DNA of 14,824 nt from an uncultured bacterium. Lineage in GTDB: Bacteria > Bacteroidota > Bacteroidia > CAILMK01. The notes below the pieces were generated by a model. That model was given only the letters and a program-made list of their open reading frames with translations. It made no database searches and was not told where the DNA came from. The stretch lies in NCBI GenBank assembly GCA_903835275.1, contig CAILMK010000587.1, positions 1 to 14,824 on the forward strand, read 5' to 3'. The stretch's first letter is position 1, and every line of letters starts with the position of its first letter. This document shows positions 14,191 through 14,824 of this stretch, in pieces. Made by a program: the position numbers and the translations under genes.

Positions 14191-14824
14191 ATGGCGGCTT
14201 ATGTATTTCCCGGACAGGGTTCGCAGTATCCGGGCATGGGAAAGGATCTTTATCGCGATTCAGAAGTAGCACGCGCTATTTTTGACCGCGCCGATGAAAT
14301 CCTTGGATTTTCCATTTCCCATGTAATGTTTGAAGGCACTGAGGAAGACCTGAAGCAAACCAAGGCTACGCAGCCTTCGGTTTTCCTTCATTCCATTGCG
14401 CTTGTAAAAGCTTTCGGAGATAAGTTCCAACCCTTGATGGTGGCAGGACATTCACTCGGGGAGTTTTCCGCGCTGGCAGCAGCAGGAGCACTTGATTGGG
14501 AAGATGCATTGCGTTTGGTGGCTGCGCGTGCCAATGGCATGCAGAAGGCTTGCGAGGCTCAGCCTTCCACAATGGCGGCAATTCTCGGACTAGATGATGC
14601 CGTAGTGGATATTACCTGCAAGGAGCTTGATGCACTTGTTGTAGCTGCCAATTTCAATTCTCCAGGTCAAGTGGTTATTTCCGGAACAGTAGAGGGAGTA
14701 AATGCTGCCTGTGAAATACTCAAGGAAAAAGGCGCGAAGCGCGCCATTTTGCTTCCCGTAGGAGGAGCTTTCCATTCCCCATTGATGGAACCTGCAAGGG
14801 AAGAACTTGCAAAGGCGATTGAAA
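14191..14824 (+). CDS. fabD: Malonyl-CoA:ACP transacylase, 3' partial
   Basis: The frame is open to the window edge: 211 full codons of roughly 290-300 usual. ATG 14191 gives MAAYVFPGQGSQ, the standard FabD opening; ATG 14164 would add nine residues (MTYYLDETR) and cannot be excluded, and TAG at 14158 bars anything earlier. Key residues numbered from 14191: Gln9 in GQGSQ, nucleophile Ser88 in AGHSLGEFSA, Arg113 in LVAARANGM (malonyl carboxylate binding), Asn156 in AANFNSPGQVVISG, and His195 in GGAFHSPLM, completing the Ser-His pair. The enzyme transfers malonyl from CoA to acyl carrier protein in fatty-acid synthesis. The missing C-terminal third lies beyond the window. It is 112 bases after queD, with a heptamer array between. 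Confidence 0.95.
   Translation, partial: MAAYVFPGQGSQYPGMGKDLYRDSEVARAIFDRADEILGFSISHVMFEGTEEDLKQTKATQPSVFLHSIALVKAFGDKFQPLMVAGHSLGEFSALAAAGALDWEDALRLVAARANGMQKACEAQPSTMAAILGLDDAVVDITCKELDALVVAANFNSPGQVVISGTVEGVNAACEILKEKGAKRAILLPVGGAFHSPLMEPAREELAKAIE

Overview
The window reads as a chromosomal segment of a member of the phylum Bacteroidota. Two proteins end in type IX secretion (Por) C-terminal sorting domains. There is a CarboxypepD_reg/plug/OMP_b-brl type outer-membrane receptor. Several start codons are preceded by the Bacteroidota sigma -7 box TAnnTTTG, and base composition is moderately AT-rich by eye. No phage, transposase, integrase, tRNA or rRNA was seen. Genus cannot be fixed from sequence alone.

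Left part (1-8795), the cell-surface block. A C10 (streptopain-like) cysteine protease with a T9SS tail is cut at its 5' end by the window edge. Its stop overlaps the start of a small lipoprotein gene by one base. One base after that gene, a TTG start opens a secreted protein made of a P/Homo-B domain, a CotH-type kinase, three Ig-like modules and a T9SS tail. These three genes look like one operon for surface-exposed or released proteins. A convergent gene only 9 bp away encodes a TonB-receptor-like beta-barrel protein with a glycine-rich insert.

Middle part (8800-11560). A divergent VOC/PhnB-like gene is followed by a SulP anion transporter with a STAS-like tail. Next comes a convergent small membrane protein with a PH-like C-terminal part, whose reading frame is broken at an A_AAA_AAG heptamer. 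Restoring one base joins the two halves into a 149-residue protein.

Right part (11557-14824), housekeeping genes. These are exonuclease III (xth); on the minus strand ADP-glyceromanno-heptose 6-epimerase (hldD) with a previously easy-to-miss 54-codon membrane-protein gene directly behind it; a divergent 6-pyruvoyl-tetrahydropterin/6-carboxytetrahydropterin synthase (queD) that probably starts with TTG; a seven-unit heptamer repeat; and the first two thirds of fabD, running off the window.

The most distinctive non-coding signal is a pair of related multi-hairpin elements at two of the three convergent gene junctions (10948-11026 and 12332-12400). They share their outer sequence (GCTCGCGC ... 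GTGTG) while their inner stems differ by compensatory changes. They may be structured repeats acting as bidirectional terminators.
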